A stretch of DNA of 64,000 nucleotides from Sporofaciens musculi (GTDB lineage: Bacteria > Bacillota > Clostridia > Lachnospirales > Lachnospiraceae), in NCBI RefSeq assembly GCF_009830285.1, contig NZ_WUQX01000001.1, positions 4,154,501 through 4,218,500 of the forward strand. The letters are read 5' to 3'. A program made the translations under genes and the position numbers. The notes beneath the pieces were generated by a model that was not told the origin of the DNA, did no database searches, and saw only the letters and a program-made list of their open reading frames with translations. This document shows, in pieces, positions 1-7,989 of this stretch. The stretch's first letter is position 1. Every line of letters begins with the position of its first letter.

Positions 1-1043
1 GCAAACCGACTGGCCAGGTTCTCACAGTGGGCAACCAGCATCAACTGCACATTGGGGTCTACCACGCCCGGAACCGCCATGATGGATACCGTATCATTAT
101 CCAGAAATGACTGGATACCGGTACGTTTGCCCGCGCCCTTATCCACACCGATAAAATCTGCCGCGCTGATATTGGACACAGAGCCGTTACTGCCGCCCTT
201 TAATGGGATAACGCAGAACGCCTTCTCCGGATCCTCTCCGGCAATCTCATCAAACGGAGACATTACCTCAGCCTTCCTGCTGCCGATATAATTAACAATA
301 ATCAGGTCTGACTTTGCAGTCTTCTTCTCAACGTAGTTGGGTATGTTCACGTTAAAGGACAGGTTCTCGTAGAACTCTACAATGTCGTCGTACTTCACCT
401 CCAGATTAAACTCACAGGTAGAAATCACCTTGGTTGGAAGCAGGTTCTTGTCCACAACATCCTGTTCAAATTCCTTCTCAAATACAATGATATTGTCCTG
501 ACTCTTTACGACACGGTTGTATACTACGTTTGTCATGTCCTTATATACAACCACGTCCCCCTCATTGAAGCCCACAGAGCTTTTTACCGAATACTGCTTG
601 CCGTCTGCCGTCTCAAGTTCTTCTAAGATCTGTGTCTTCGCCTTGCTCGCAGGCGTTACGACAACGCTCATGCTGTTGCCCCACATTCCCGGATTCTTCG
701 CCCGCACCCGAAGAACCGACTCCATTGCCGGAGTCTTTGCATGCGCCGGTCTTGCGTCGCTGGGAGCCACACGGGATATGAAACAGCGGGAGCCGCCGTT
801 TACAAAGAAATGCTCTACGGCATAAGCCAGAAACCGATATTCCCCATACTCATTTTCAGAAAGATACCCGCCAAACTTCCTCTTAAAATCTGCAAAATTG
901 GTTACAAGCTGCGGAACCCCTTCCGCCGGCCCTCTCTCCGCTAGTCCGATGAATCCGGCTGTACTTGTACCAACGCCTTCCATCGGTTTTCCGCCCGAAT
1001 CAAATTCCTCTACATATACGCCTGGTGATAAATATTCAGCCAT
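1..1043 (-). CDS. Contractile tail sheath protein (eCIS/phage-tail type), 3' end outside window
   Basis: My own reading of the minus strand gives an uninterrupted frame of 347 codons that runs off the left edge. It starts at ATG 1043-1041 behind GGGAGATT. The N-terminus reads AEYLSPGVYVEEFDSGGKP, the hallmark opening of tail sheath proteins of contractile injection systems (Afp2/3/4, Pvc2-4 and the gp18-like families), followed by TAGFIGLAERGP and FVNGGSRCFISRV, also typical of sheaths. Sheath subunits polymerise around the inner tube and contract to drive it through a target envelope. The lysogeny, capsid and holin genes of a prophage are not visible, while an Afp15-like ATPase lies divergently, so eCIS is preferred over prophage or R-type tailocin. 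The C-terminal half, which would hold the conserved contractile core, is not seen. Confidence 0.88.
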   Translation of the reverse strand, partial: MAEYLSPGVYVEEFDSGGKPMEGVGTSTAGFIGLAERGPAEGVPQLVTNFADFKRKFGGYLSENEYGEYRFLAYAVEHFFVNGGSRCFISRVAPSDARPAHAKTPAMESVLRVRAKNPGMWGNSMSVVVTPASKAKTQILEELETADGKQYSVKSSVGFNEGDVVVYKDMTNVVYNRVVKSQDNIIVFEKEFEQDVVDKNLLPTKVISTCEFNLEVKYDDIVEFYENLSFNVNIPNYVEKKTAKSDLIIVNYIGSRKAEVMSPFDEIAGEDPEKAFCVIPLKGGSNGSVSNISAADFIGVDKGAGKRTGIQSFLDNDTVSIMAVPGVVDPNVQLMLVAHCENLASRF

Positions 1044-1313
1044 AATCTCCCAACATTAGCCGCATTTTATACTGCTAATGCCGGCTACCTCCTTTCCTGG
1101 TTAAAAACTTCACTTCTCTATGCAAGTATAAAACAGGACACTAAACAAACTTCTAAACAATTCGACAAATTATTATAAAAAATGCTATCAAGCTAAACCT
1201 GTCCCTCTGCACCGCAAATTTGGTGTAAAATCCTCATAATTGGTGTCTAAATCAGTATATATTTTTAAATAGTATATAATATTGGGCAAATTTTAAATAA
1301 GGACTGATCACAG
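1044..1313. promoter_or_regulatory. Divergent control region between sheath and regulator genes
   Basis: On the minus strand a -10 like TATACT (1130-1125) has no good -35. Two exact copies of TTGTTTAG sit just upstream (plus-strand CTAAACAA at 1141-1148 and 1153-1160, period 12). Toward the plus-strand gene a TATAAT lies at 1275-1280, again without a -35, and TTGGTGT occurs twice (1220-1226 and 1240-1246, period 20). SARP regulators bind heptamer-like direct repeats overlapping the -35 area, so these are candidate operators (inference). The sheath leader (1043-1100) also contains an AAAGGAGGT followed by an imperfect hairpin, TAGCCGGCATT with AATGCGGCTA, before the nearer GGGAG and start codon. 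Confidence 0.5.
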
Positions 1314-3197
1314 ATGAAGAATGAAAACAGCAAAATCCAAATACCAAACGTAGATAAAGGATATACGGAACGGACGGCAGACGCCCTTCTTTCATCTCTG
1401 CCGGAGAACATCATCCTCCTTAACGCAGGGGCGGGGTTTGGAAAAACGCAGGCTCTGGCAAACTACGTGCGGCGTTTCTCAGGGAAAAGCGCATGGTACA
1501 ATATCAGTGATACAGACAATGATCTAATATCCTTTATTCAAAACTTTACGAAATCAGTCCAATACTCACTGGGCAATCCGGAAGAGGATTTTAACTTCTC
1601 CGTACCCCTTCTGGAAAATATTGATATTGTCATGGAGCAGCTCGTGGTATGGCTGGACGAAAGAATTGATTTCTTAAACATAATACTGGATGATTTTCAG
1701 GAGATTACGAATCCGGACATCTTCAATCTGATAGATATCTTAATCGAGACAATGGAACAGAAAATCCGCCTGTTTATCGTGGAAAAACGCTCTCTCCCCC
1801 CTTTTTTTGATAAATACACAAAAAACGGTCGCGCCGTGTGCATCGGAATGGAGGAGTTGAAATTCAAGCAGGAGGAAATCGCAGGGATGCTTGGGGATAT
1901 AGGTGAAGACGCCGGACAATGTGCAAAATTAATCTATGACTGTACCGAAGGATGGCCTGTGGGAATCGCACAGATCATGCTGCAGTTGAAACAGAGAAAA
2001 AAAGGGTCTGTCGTAGAAATCCTGAAAGAAATCTGTGACAAGCTGGAGGTCTCCGACTATTTTATGACGCGGGTATATAAAATGCTGCCCTTCGATATCC
2101 AGACTTTTTTGAAGAAAACGGCTGTGCTGGACTATATGACTCCCCCTATCTGCAACAAGGTGACAGCGATTTATAATTCAGAAAGTATGCTTCGCTATCT
2201 TGTCAGTGAAAAACTGTTTGTCCAAACACTGGGGGAGGGAAGCAGCCTGTACCGCTACCACTCTATTTTTCAGAGATTCCTGCTGTCCCAGGCGACTGTT
2301 GAAGAACAGCAGGAGGCCCTTCGGTCTGCCGCTTATTTTCTTTTAAAGACCAACGACAAGATTCAGGCGGCGGAGTACGCCTGCCGTGGAAATGCGTCTG
2401 ACATTGTCCAGGCAGTCATCGAGGTCTCCGGAGATTCCATGCTGGAGGAACGGCTTTACGGAACTCTTGAAAGGTGGTTTTCTCTGCTGGAGGCAAACCG
2501 CTGCGAGCTGACGCCAAAGGCAAGGTTTATCTACGGGAAATACTTAATGACCCTTGGGCATGTTACAGAGGCAAACAAGCAGATCGCACAGGCAGGAAAA
2601 GATTTTTACGAAGCAAACCGGATACAGGATTATAAGAAAGTTCTGCTTTTTGCGGCAGCGGCCAAGCGAAGGGCAGGAGAACTTCTGCAGGCGGACGTAT
2701 ATCTGAAGCAGGCGAAGCAGGATGGAGAAATGGTCTGGAACGAGACTTTAGAGGCAATATTGACTGAGCAGGTCAAGATTAAGTGCTGCATGCACCAGCT
2801 TGAGGAGGCTCTCCTGCCGATTAATGAACAAATCAAAAAAGGGGTGCGTTTTCAAGAGGATACGTTTTTACATACCGCCTGGCAGGTACTTATAATACTG
2901 ACCCAGACGCAGCCTTCAGCGCCTGCTTTAGAGCAAACTCCTAAGATTGAGTATATCCCCGATGGATTTCTTCTGCGCAACTGTATCCTTGCAGAGAACA
3001 TGAAGTCAGCCTACCAGTCCGCCGATTACCAAACCGCAGAACGAAACGCACAGAAAATCATTCAAAACTCGGACTACGAGACATTACAGACTGCGGTTGC
3101 CTGGGAAATGCTTGCCGTCCTGTCCTGGGATGAAGGGAATTACCGCAAAGCATTCGAACAATCCCGCACAGGAAATACTTTTTTTACAGAAAAATAA
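1314..3197 (+). CDS. MalT-like STAND ATPase with TPR-like repeats, probable N-terminal part of a split regulator
   Basis: The 627-residue protein has a P-loop GAGFGKTQAL near residue 40, a Walker-B-like LDDF near residue 125 and a WPVGIAQIML segment near residue 220. All are typical of the MalT/LuxR-family signal-transduction ATPases (STAND). The C-terminal 300 residues look like helical TPR-type repeats. It ends abruptly without a DNA-binding domain, although relatives usually end in LuxR or BTAD modules. The following gene, in another frame and overlapping by about 100 bp, supplies a winged helix and BTAD. The simplest reading is one regulator of about 930 residues broken by a frameshift at the T7 run 3179-3185. 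It starts at ATG 1314 after AAGGA. It probably senses an inducer and controls the divergent sheath operon. Confidence 0.75.
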   Translation: MKNENSKIQIPNVDKGYTERTADALLSSLPENIILLNAGAGFGKTQALANYVRRFSGKSAWYNISDTDNDLISFIQNFTKSVQYSLGNPEEDFNFSVPLLENIDIVMEQLVVWLDERIDFLNIILDDFQEITNPDIFNLIDILIETMEQKIRLFIVEKRSLPPFFDKYTKNGRAVCIGMEELKFKQEEIAGMLGDIGEDAGQCAKLIYDCTEGWPVGIAQIMLQLKQRKKGSVVEILKEICDKLEVSDYFMTRVYKMLPFDIQTFLKKTAVLDYMTPPICNKVTAIYNSESMLRYLVSEKLFVQTLGEGSSLYRYHSIFQRFLLSQATVEEQQEALRSAAYFLLKTNDKIQAAEYACRGNASDIVQAVIEVSGDSMLEERLYGTLERWFSLLEANRCELTPKARFIYGKYLMTLGHVTEANKQIAQAGKDFYEANRIQDYKKVLLFAAAAKRRAGELLQADVYLKQAKQDGEMVWNETLEAILTEQVKIKCCMHQLEEALLPINEQIKKGVRFQEDTFLHTAWQVLIILTQTQPSAPALEQTPKIEYIPDGFLLRNCILAENMKSAYQSADYQTAERNAQKIIQNSDYETLQTAVAWEMLAVLSWDEGNYRKAFEQSRTGNTFFTEK

Positions 3198-4047
3198 GAT
3201 AGGGCTTCTGGACCTCTCCTCCAAGCACAGGCAAATTTTGACGGAGATACATTCCATCCACAGGAATACTGTGGACTCCCGCCATCTTATTTCCCTAAAG
3301 GAGGATCGTCCAAACAAAAGTCAGAAAGAAACCGGAAAACTCCGAATACAATGTCTGGACGGATTCTGTGTATTCCTGCCTGACAAAGACGGTAAAGAGA
3401 TGAAATGGCGCACCAAGAAGGCGCGGGAATTATTCGCATACCTGTTCCACCTTCAGGGAAACAGCGTTTCCCGCGAAGTCCTAATCGAGCTTTTATGGCC
3501 GGAATCCGGAATGAAAAGCGCTATTGCTTTGTTTCATACTACCCTTTACAGCATCCGTCAGTCATTTGTTCCGGAAGGGCTGGACGAATTGATTTCCTAT
3601 GAAAACAAAAAATATTCTTTAAATATGCAGCTTGTAGCTTCTGACCTGACACAGTTAAATGCGTATATGAAAGATTTATCGGCGTGTGAGAATAACCCCG
3701 AACAGATCATAAAGCTTTATACTGGAAGTTATATGGGAAACAGCGGTTATCTGTGGTCCTACGGTATGGCAAAGGAGTTGGAAAATCAATATCTTACCAT
3801 ACTTCGCTCTGGCGCCGCCAAAAGAACCGCCCAGAACCGGCACGAAGCCGCAGTTGTGTTTTTCCAGAGAATCCTAGAGGCAGACCCTTATAATGAGGAC
3901 ATTGTAAGGCAGCTCATTATCAGTTTATATAAAAGCGGAAAACAGGCCGAGGCAAAGCAGCAGTACGACCGGATACAGAAGTTATACCAGGAAGACCTGG
4001 AGTTGGATTTCACCAGCAGTTTTCAGGAGATTGTGGCTCATGTTTGA
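3097..4047 (+). CDS. SARP-like transcriptional regulator: OmpR-type winged helix plus BTAD
   Basis: Recognisable homology begins near nucleotide 3330 with a strand segment LRIQCLDGFCVFL, then KARELFAYLF and SREVLIELLWP, which are classic for the trans_reg_C winged helix of SARP/BTAD proteins. From about residue 170 a bacterial transcriptional activator domain follows (helical repeats ending with FFQRILEADPYNEDI and GKQAEAKQQYDR). The open frame upstream begins only at a TTG (3097) or ATG (3130), neither with a good ribosome binding site, and it overlaps the ATPase gene by 101 bp. This makes an independent start doubtful and supports a frameshifted continuation of the upstream gene. Its likely role is DNA binding and activation for the injection-system locus. 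Confidence 0.75.
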   Translation: MPGKCLPSCPGMKGITAKHSNNPAQEILFLQKNKIGLLDLSSKHRQILTEIHSIHRNTVDSRHLISLKEDRPNKSQKETGKLRIQCLDGFCVFLPDKDGKEMKWRTKKARELFAYLFHLQGNSVSREVLIELLWPESGMKSAIALFHTTLYSIRQSFVPEGLDELISYENKKYSLNMQLVASDLTQLNAYMKDLSACENNPEQIIKLYTGSYMGNSGYLWSYGMAKELENQYLTILRSGAAKRTAQNRHEAAVVFFQRILEADPYNEDIVRQLIISLYKSGKQAEAKQQYDRIQKLYQEDLELDFTSSFQEIVAHV

Positions 4048-5956
4048 TTTGAAACCGGACAAATATTTATTATATATGAATTACCAGGAATTTCTGGAGG
4101 ATTTGGTGAGATGGGGAGACGCATCACGTAAAAAGCAGGACGGATTTCACCCCTTGAAAGCATTTCAGAATTTACTTCAAAAAGCCGCCAAAAGCGCTGA
4201 CCATGAAGTATTTTCTCCTTTTCTCTATCTGTCGCTTTCCGCGCGTTTGGAGAGGGAGGATATGATGCTGTTGGCAGCGGCGCTGTATACAGGACTATGC
4301 GGAGAGGATTTAAGTCCTGCCTTGTGGAACGCCTTCTGCGCAGAAGCAGAATGGTATTATCATTCCTCCTGCCTCTTGTACGAAAAGGAGTGGGATGAGA
4401 GAGGCATTCTCTCCCAAATTAGGATTTCTCCCCGTCTCTTTTCATTTTTGTGCGGAATCATACCAGACCTTCGGCATATTGCCGGCATGGACTGGTATCA
4501 TTTGGCGGGGGCTGCGCTTCCCTTCCTTGGCTCAGGCATCCGTCTATATCCAAGGATTGAGAAATGCCTTCACAAAATTTCGGGCAAAAAACTGATATAT
4601 ATTAAGGGTCAAAAGGGCTGCGGAAGGAAGCTGAACTACGCTTATCTTGCCGCCCAGTCACACAGAAGCCTTGCCGTGATTCCCTACGAGACGCTTAAGA
4701 CGGAAAATCAGCTTCGGGAAATGCGTCTGGAATGTCTGCTGCACCACGCAATGTACGTAATCGAACTGACAGATGAGTCAGAAGATCTGGCTCCCCTCCT
4801 TCACTGGCTTAAGGATGAGGAAACCATTTTCCTTCTGGGCGGACGTCGTGAAATCACTCTGCCCCATTCCCTTTTGCGGCAATATCTTCCTTTTTCCATC
4901 CATACAGAGGAGGTCCTTGGCGACAAGGCATTATTCGAGAACCTGACCCTTGCGTATCCCTGGGAATGTGAAAAAGACCGGACAGATTTCCTCGGCAGGT
5001 ATAATTTTCTCCCTGGCAAAATGGAAGAAATACTGGCGCTTGCCAGCTCATATTCTCTCAGTGATGGAAATGGACGTATTACTGCGGATTATCTGCGGCA
5101 AGCCGTTCTGCACGTTTCTTCTCACTCTTTGGATAAATATGCAAAAAAAATCAAGGGCGTTTATCGATTTCAGGATTTGATTCTCCCTAAACTACAAAAA
5201 CAGCGCCTTTCCCACATCGTCAGTCGGGTTCGCAACCGGAAGCTCGTCTATGAAGAATGGGGGTTCCTTAAAAAATCAGCCTACGGCAACGGTATATCTA
5301 TGATCTTCGCCGGACCGCCTGGCACGGGAAAAACCATGGCGGCACAGGTTATGGCAGCCGAGCTTGGAATGGAGCTCTACCGCGTAGAGCTGCCCTCCGT
5401 GGTGGACAAATACATTGGCGAAACGGAAAAGAAGCTGAACCGTATCTTTGGGGAGGCAGAGAAAAGCATGGCGATCCTCTTTTTTGACGAGGCGGATGTT
5501 CTATTTTCCAAACGAACCGAAATCAAGGAATCCAACGACAAATACAGCAATATGGAGATTGCGTTTCTGCTTCAGAAAATGGAGGAATATGAGGGTATCA
5601 GCATCCTTGCCACTAACTACCTGCAGAATTTTGACAGCGCATTTAGGCGGCGCATCAGCGATATTATAGATTTCCCGCTGCCTGACGCTGATTTGCGCAG
5701 GCAGATGTGGCAGTCTATGATTCCGTCTAAAATGCCAGTGTCAGAGGATATTGATTTTGATTTTCTCGCAGAGCAGTTTGATGTGTCGGGCAGTATGATT
5801 AAGAATTCTCTTATCTATGCCAGTTTTCTTGCCGCAGAAGAAAAAGAACCGCTGCTTACCATGGAACGGATACTGAAAGGAGTCAGCCACGAGCTGGAAA
5901 AAAGCGGTAAAAAACTCAGCCGTGACGAGTATGGAGAATATGGGCATTTATTTTAA
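4040..5956 (+). CDS. AAA+ ATPase of contractile injection systems (Afp15/Pvc15 type)
   Basis: I chose the ATG at 4040, which overlaps the upstream stop (4045-4047) and has CAGGAGA upstream, so the protein has 638 residues and translation is probably coupled. The C-terminal third is a canonical AAA+ module: Walker A GPPGTGKT, Walker B ILFFDEAD, sensor-1 ATNYLQNFD and arginine fingers FRRRI. The N-terminal 380 residues are variable and contain a second, degenerate P-loop-like stretch (KGQKGCGRK). A dedicated AAA+ ATPase is one of the core genes that distinguish eCIS clusters (Afp15, Pvc15, AlgoCIS equivalents) from ordinary prophage tails, and it is thought to act in particle assembly. Its neighbourhood with a sheath gene supports this. 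Generic AAA+ ATPases share the motifs, so the eCIS call rests on context. Confidence 0.82.
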   Translation: MFDLKPDKYLLYMNYQEFLEDLVRWGDASRKKQDGFHPLKAFQNLLQKAAKSADHEVFSPFLYLSLSARLEREDMMLLAAALYTGLCGEDLSPALWNAFCAEAEWYYHSSCLLYEKEWDERGILSQIRISPRLFSFLCGIIPDLRHIAGMDWYHLAGAALPFLGSGIRLYPRIEKCLHKISGKKLIYIKGQKGCGRKLNYAYLAAQSHRSLAVIPYETLKTENQLREMRLECLLHHAMYVIELTDESEDLAPLLHWLKDEETIFLLGGRREITLPHSLLRQYLPFSIHTEEVLGDKALFENLTLAYPWECEKDRTDFLGRYNFLPGKMEEILALASSYSLSDGNGRITADYLRQAVLHVSSHSLDKYAKKIKGVYRFQDLILPKLQKQRLSHIVSRVRNRKLVYEEWGFLKKSAYGNGISMIFAGPPGTGKTMAAQVMAAELGMELYRVELPSVVDKYIGETEKKLNRIFGEAEKSMAILFFDEADVLFSKRTEIKESNDKYSNMEIAFLLQKMEEYEGISILATNYLQNFDSAFRRRISDIIDFPLPDADLRRQMWQSMIPSKMPVSEDIDFDFLAEQFDVSGSMIKNSLIYASFLAAEEKEPLLTMERILKGVSHELEKSGKKLSRDEYGEYGHLF

Positions 5957-6740
5957 AGACGAACAGAAGAAGGAACGATGGGAATCCGGACAGGCGATTC
6001 TGCACAGGGAGACTTGTAAAGACATAGGAAACGACAAGGACGGCAAGGTCTATGAAGTTAAAAATTCTTTTGGGAAACTGGATTATGTGAAGAAGGACGG
6101 AAAACGGGGACTTGATAAGGAGGGGATGACACTGGAGGCTTTTGAGGCTCCTGGTACTCCCGTGCATACAGAGAAGGAAAAACATCTGGACCCATCGACC
6201 ATGAAAAAGGTTAATAACAACGACCGGAGAAAGCTATATACGTCCGAGGTCCCATTTCACAATCAGGCATTTTTCTACGAGATGTCCGGACCCAAAAAGA
6301 GCGCTGTATTTCTCAAAAACATGAAAATGCTTATCCACAAGCAGGGACATCAGACATTACAGGATGCCTTTGGTTTTCTGGACCAGGAGGCTGAACGCTC
6401 TGAGCTGAAGCGGATGAAGGAATGTCAGAATGAACTTCTGCCGGAGGAGTTCGACCGAGAAAATAAGAGGATGGATGCTTTAAATAGCCGCCTGCTTAGG
6501 AAAGAGGCGAAAGAGAGGCAACTGTGCAATGAACTGCAGGTCATGTTGGATATGCGTACCAGAGAAGACGCGATGGATGAAAAAATCCGTCAGACCCAGG
6601 ACGAAGCAGAAAAGCAGCGTGATGATAACTTCTTGCGAAGAAGGCTTCAAACGGAGGGATCGCCCTTAGGGAGTCAGGAAACAGAAGATACGGAAGATGA
6701 TGCGGGGGACGAAAGGGGTGTCGAATATGACAACGTCTGA
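5931..6740 (+). CDS. Unrecognised coiled-coil protein of the injection-system locus
   Basis: The start is uncertain: GTG 5922, ATG 5931 and ATG 5940 are in frame and all overlap the ATPase gene end (5956), implying coupled translation. The protein of about 270 residues is highly charged, with no signal peptide or membrane segment. Residues 1-110 contain KDGK-type turns (GKVYEVKNSFGKL). Residues 130-250 are Glu/Lys/Arg-rich and predicted as long helix or coiled coil. The tail is acidic (ETEDTEDDAGDE). I do not recognise a family. From its position after the AAA+ ATPase it could be an assembly or tail-length factor, a chaperone, or a loaded cargo. That is inference only. Confidence 0.6.
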   Translation: MENMGIYFKDEQKKERWESGQAILHRETCKDIGNDKDGKVYEVKNSFGKLDYVKKDGKRGLDKEGMTLEAFEAPGTPVHTEKEKHLDPSTMKKVNNNDRRKLYTSEVPFHNQAFFYEMSGPKKSAVFLKNMKMLIHKQGHQTLQDAFGFLDQEAERSELKRMKECQNELLPEEFDRENKRMDALNSRLLRKEAKERQLCNELQVMLDMRTREDAMDEKIRQTQDEAEKQRDDNFLRRRLQTEGSPLGSQETEDTEDDAGDERGVEYDNV

Positions 6741-6746
6741 TTATTA

Positions 6747-6774
6747 GGGCTGTCCGTTTTTCCATAGACAGCCC
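6747..6774. terminator. Convergent terminator between injection-system and sigma-factor operons
   Basis: GGGCTGTC (6747-6754) pairs perfectly with GACAGCCC (6767-6774) around a 12-nt T-rich loop. It lies between a rightward gene ending at 6740 and a leftward gene ending at 6781, so it probably serves both strands. No long T-run follows on either side. Confidence 0.6.
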
Positions 6775-6780
6775 CTTGAT

Positions 6781-7371
6781 TTAGTTAAAGGAAGCCGGAC
6801 TCTGATACTTATGCGGGCTGGAGCACCATCCATCCTTGTACTTAATCGTCATATATAGCGTTTTGTCGCCATTTGAAACCTCCACATAGCATACCCCGTC
6901 TTCAAACCGATCGGTAATCTCAATCTTCTGATCATAATAATATACCCAGACCTTACCGTCGTCCTCGTAGACCACCTCAGGATCATTCAGGCTCTCCAAT
7001 ACCTCATCTTCCGTCAATGGCCGTTCGCTTCCGTCTCTTTCATACGCAATCCCGCCGCCTCCGCGTTCCCCCATAGTACCGTCCTCCAACGGATACGATA
7101 TCACATAATTTCCGTCGGAATCAAATTCAAATGTCGCATTCGTCATCTCCCCGTTAAGCCAGAACTGAATTGTCCTCTGAATCCCTCCAACATCCGTCGC
7201 ATACGCCATTCCTCCCGCGCATACCATCAGCAGACAAACCGTCACAAATGCCGCAGCCGTCTTAAAGCTTGCTTTTCTACTCATAATAGCCATCCTTTCC
7301 ACCTCCAGGCAAATGTCTTCGGAGGGATGTAACACCGAAAACGCCTGTTTATATTTTTCTTTATTCGTCAT
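6781..7371 (-). CDS. Membrane anti-sigma-factor-like protein
   Basis: The start is taken at MTNKEKYKQAF (7371), which overlaps the sigma gene stop by 11 bp; the longer open frame upstream lies inside the sigma gene. The 196-residue protein has a short cytoplasmic N-terminus (HPSEDICLEVE), one transmembrane helix near residues 36-56 (FVTVCLLMVCAGGMAYA) and an outer domain rich in Asp, Tyr and beta-strand pattern. The arrangement directly behind an ECF sigma gene, with translational coupling, is the usual layout of an anti-sigma factor that holds its sigma at the membrane. No zinc HxxxCxxC motif is visible, so it would be a non-ZAS type. The signal is unknown. Confidence 0.65.
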   Translation of the reverse strand: MTNKEKYKQAFSVLHPSEDICLEVERMAIMSRKASFKTAAAFVTVCLLMVCAGGMAYATDVGGIQRTIQFWLNGEMTNATFEFDSDGNYVISYPLEDGTMGERGGGGIAYERDGSERPLTEDEVLESLNDPEVVYEDDGKVWVYYYDQKIEITDRFEDGVCYVEVSNGDKTLYMTIKYKDGWCSSPHKYQSPASFN

Positions 7372-7843
7372 CGTTCCATTCCTCCTGTAATCGTTCTTTG
7401 AGCAGCGAACGTCCCCGTGACAGCCTGGCCTTGACATTGCTTTGAGATATCTTCAAAATATCCGCAATCTCATTTACATTATAATCCTCATAATAAAACA
7501 GATGAATCACAATACGGTATTTCTCCGGCAGCTTCATAACTGTCTCGAACAATTCCTCCGATTCCGAAGTTTCAAATACCAACGTCTCCATGTAATCCTC
7601 TAGGGACTTTTTATTCCTTCTCCAGAATGTACGGTTCATATTCTTTGCTCTGTTAATCGCCACTCTAAAAAGCCATGCACGTATGTGCTGCTCGCTGTCA
7701 AAATCCTTTTTTAATGAGTAATATTGAATGAAGGTATCCTGAACCACATCCTTTGCATCCTCTGCGTTTTTGCAGACATTAAACGCAGCCGCATAGAGAT
7801 TATTCTGATAGTCTCCAAACAACTCTTGAACCGGTCGTCTCAT
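7361..7843 (-). CDS. ECF-type RNA polymerase sigma factor
   Basis: This 160-residue sigma-70 family protein starts at ATG 7843 behind AAAGGAGAGCTC. Region 2 is seen in NAEDAKDVVQDTFIQYY and IRAWLFRVAINRAKN. Region 4 is seen in LPEKYRIVIHLFYYEDY followed by the helix-turn-helix NEIADILKISQSNVKARLSRGR. The length and two-domain layout are those of extracytoplasmic-function sigma factors. It probably transcribes its own operon and envelope-stress or similar genes, under control of the coupled membrane protein downstream. Confidence 0.93.
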   Translation of the reverse strand: MRRPVQELFGDYQNNLYAAAFNVCKNAEDAKDVVQDTFIQYYSLKKDFDSEQHIRAWLFRVAINRAKNMNRTFWRRNKKSLEDYMETLVFETSESEELFETVMKLPEKYRIVIHLFYYEDYNVNEIADILKISQSNVKARLSRGRSLLKERLQEEWNDDE

Positions 7844-7938
7844 GAGCTCTCCTTTTATTATTGGGTAAAGTTATTTGAAAAGCCTTTCACTAATAGTACA
7901 ACTCGGACAACAAAAAGGTTACAAAAATATAGAAATAC

Positions 7939-7967
7939 TTGAAAAAAAATGCTACACTCTATATTAT
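7939..7967 (+). promoter_or_regulatory. Sigma-A promoter of the ATC-hydrolase-like gene
   Basis: TTGAAA (7939-7944), a 17-nt spacer and TATTAT (7962-7967) precede AAAGGAGACG and the start codon at 7990. Confidence 0.65.
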
Positions 7968-7989
7968 AAAGAAAAAGGAGACGATTTGA

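Noticed and set aside
1-6740. Ordinary prophage remnant
   Set aside because: No integrase, capsid, portal, terminase or lysis genes are visible, and the AAA+ ATPase fits eCIS; the left flank is unseen, so this is not final.
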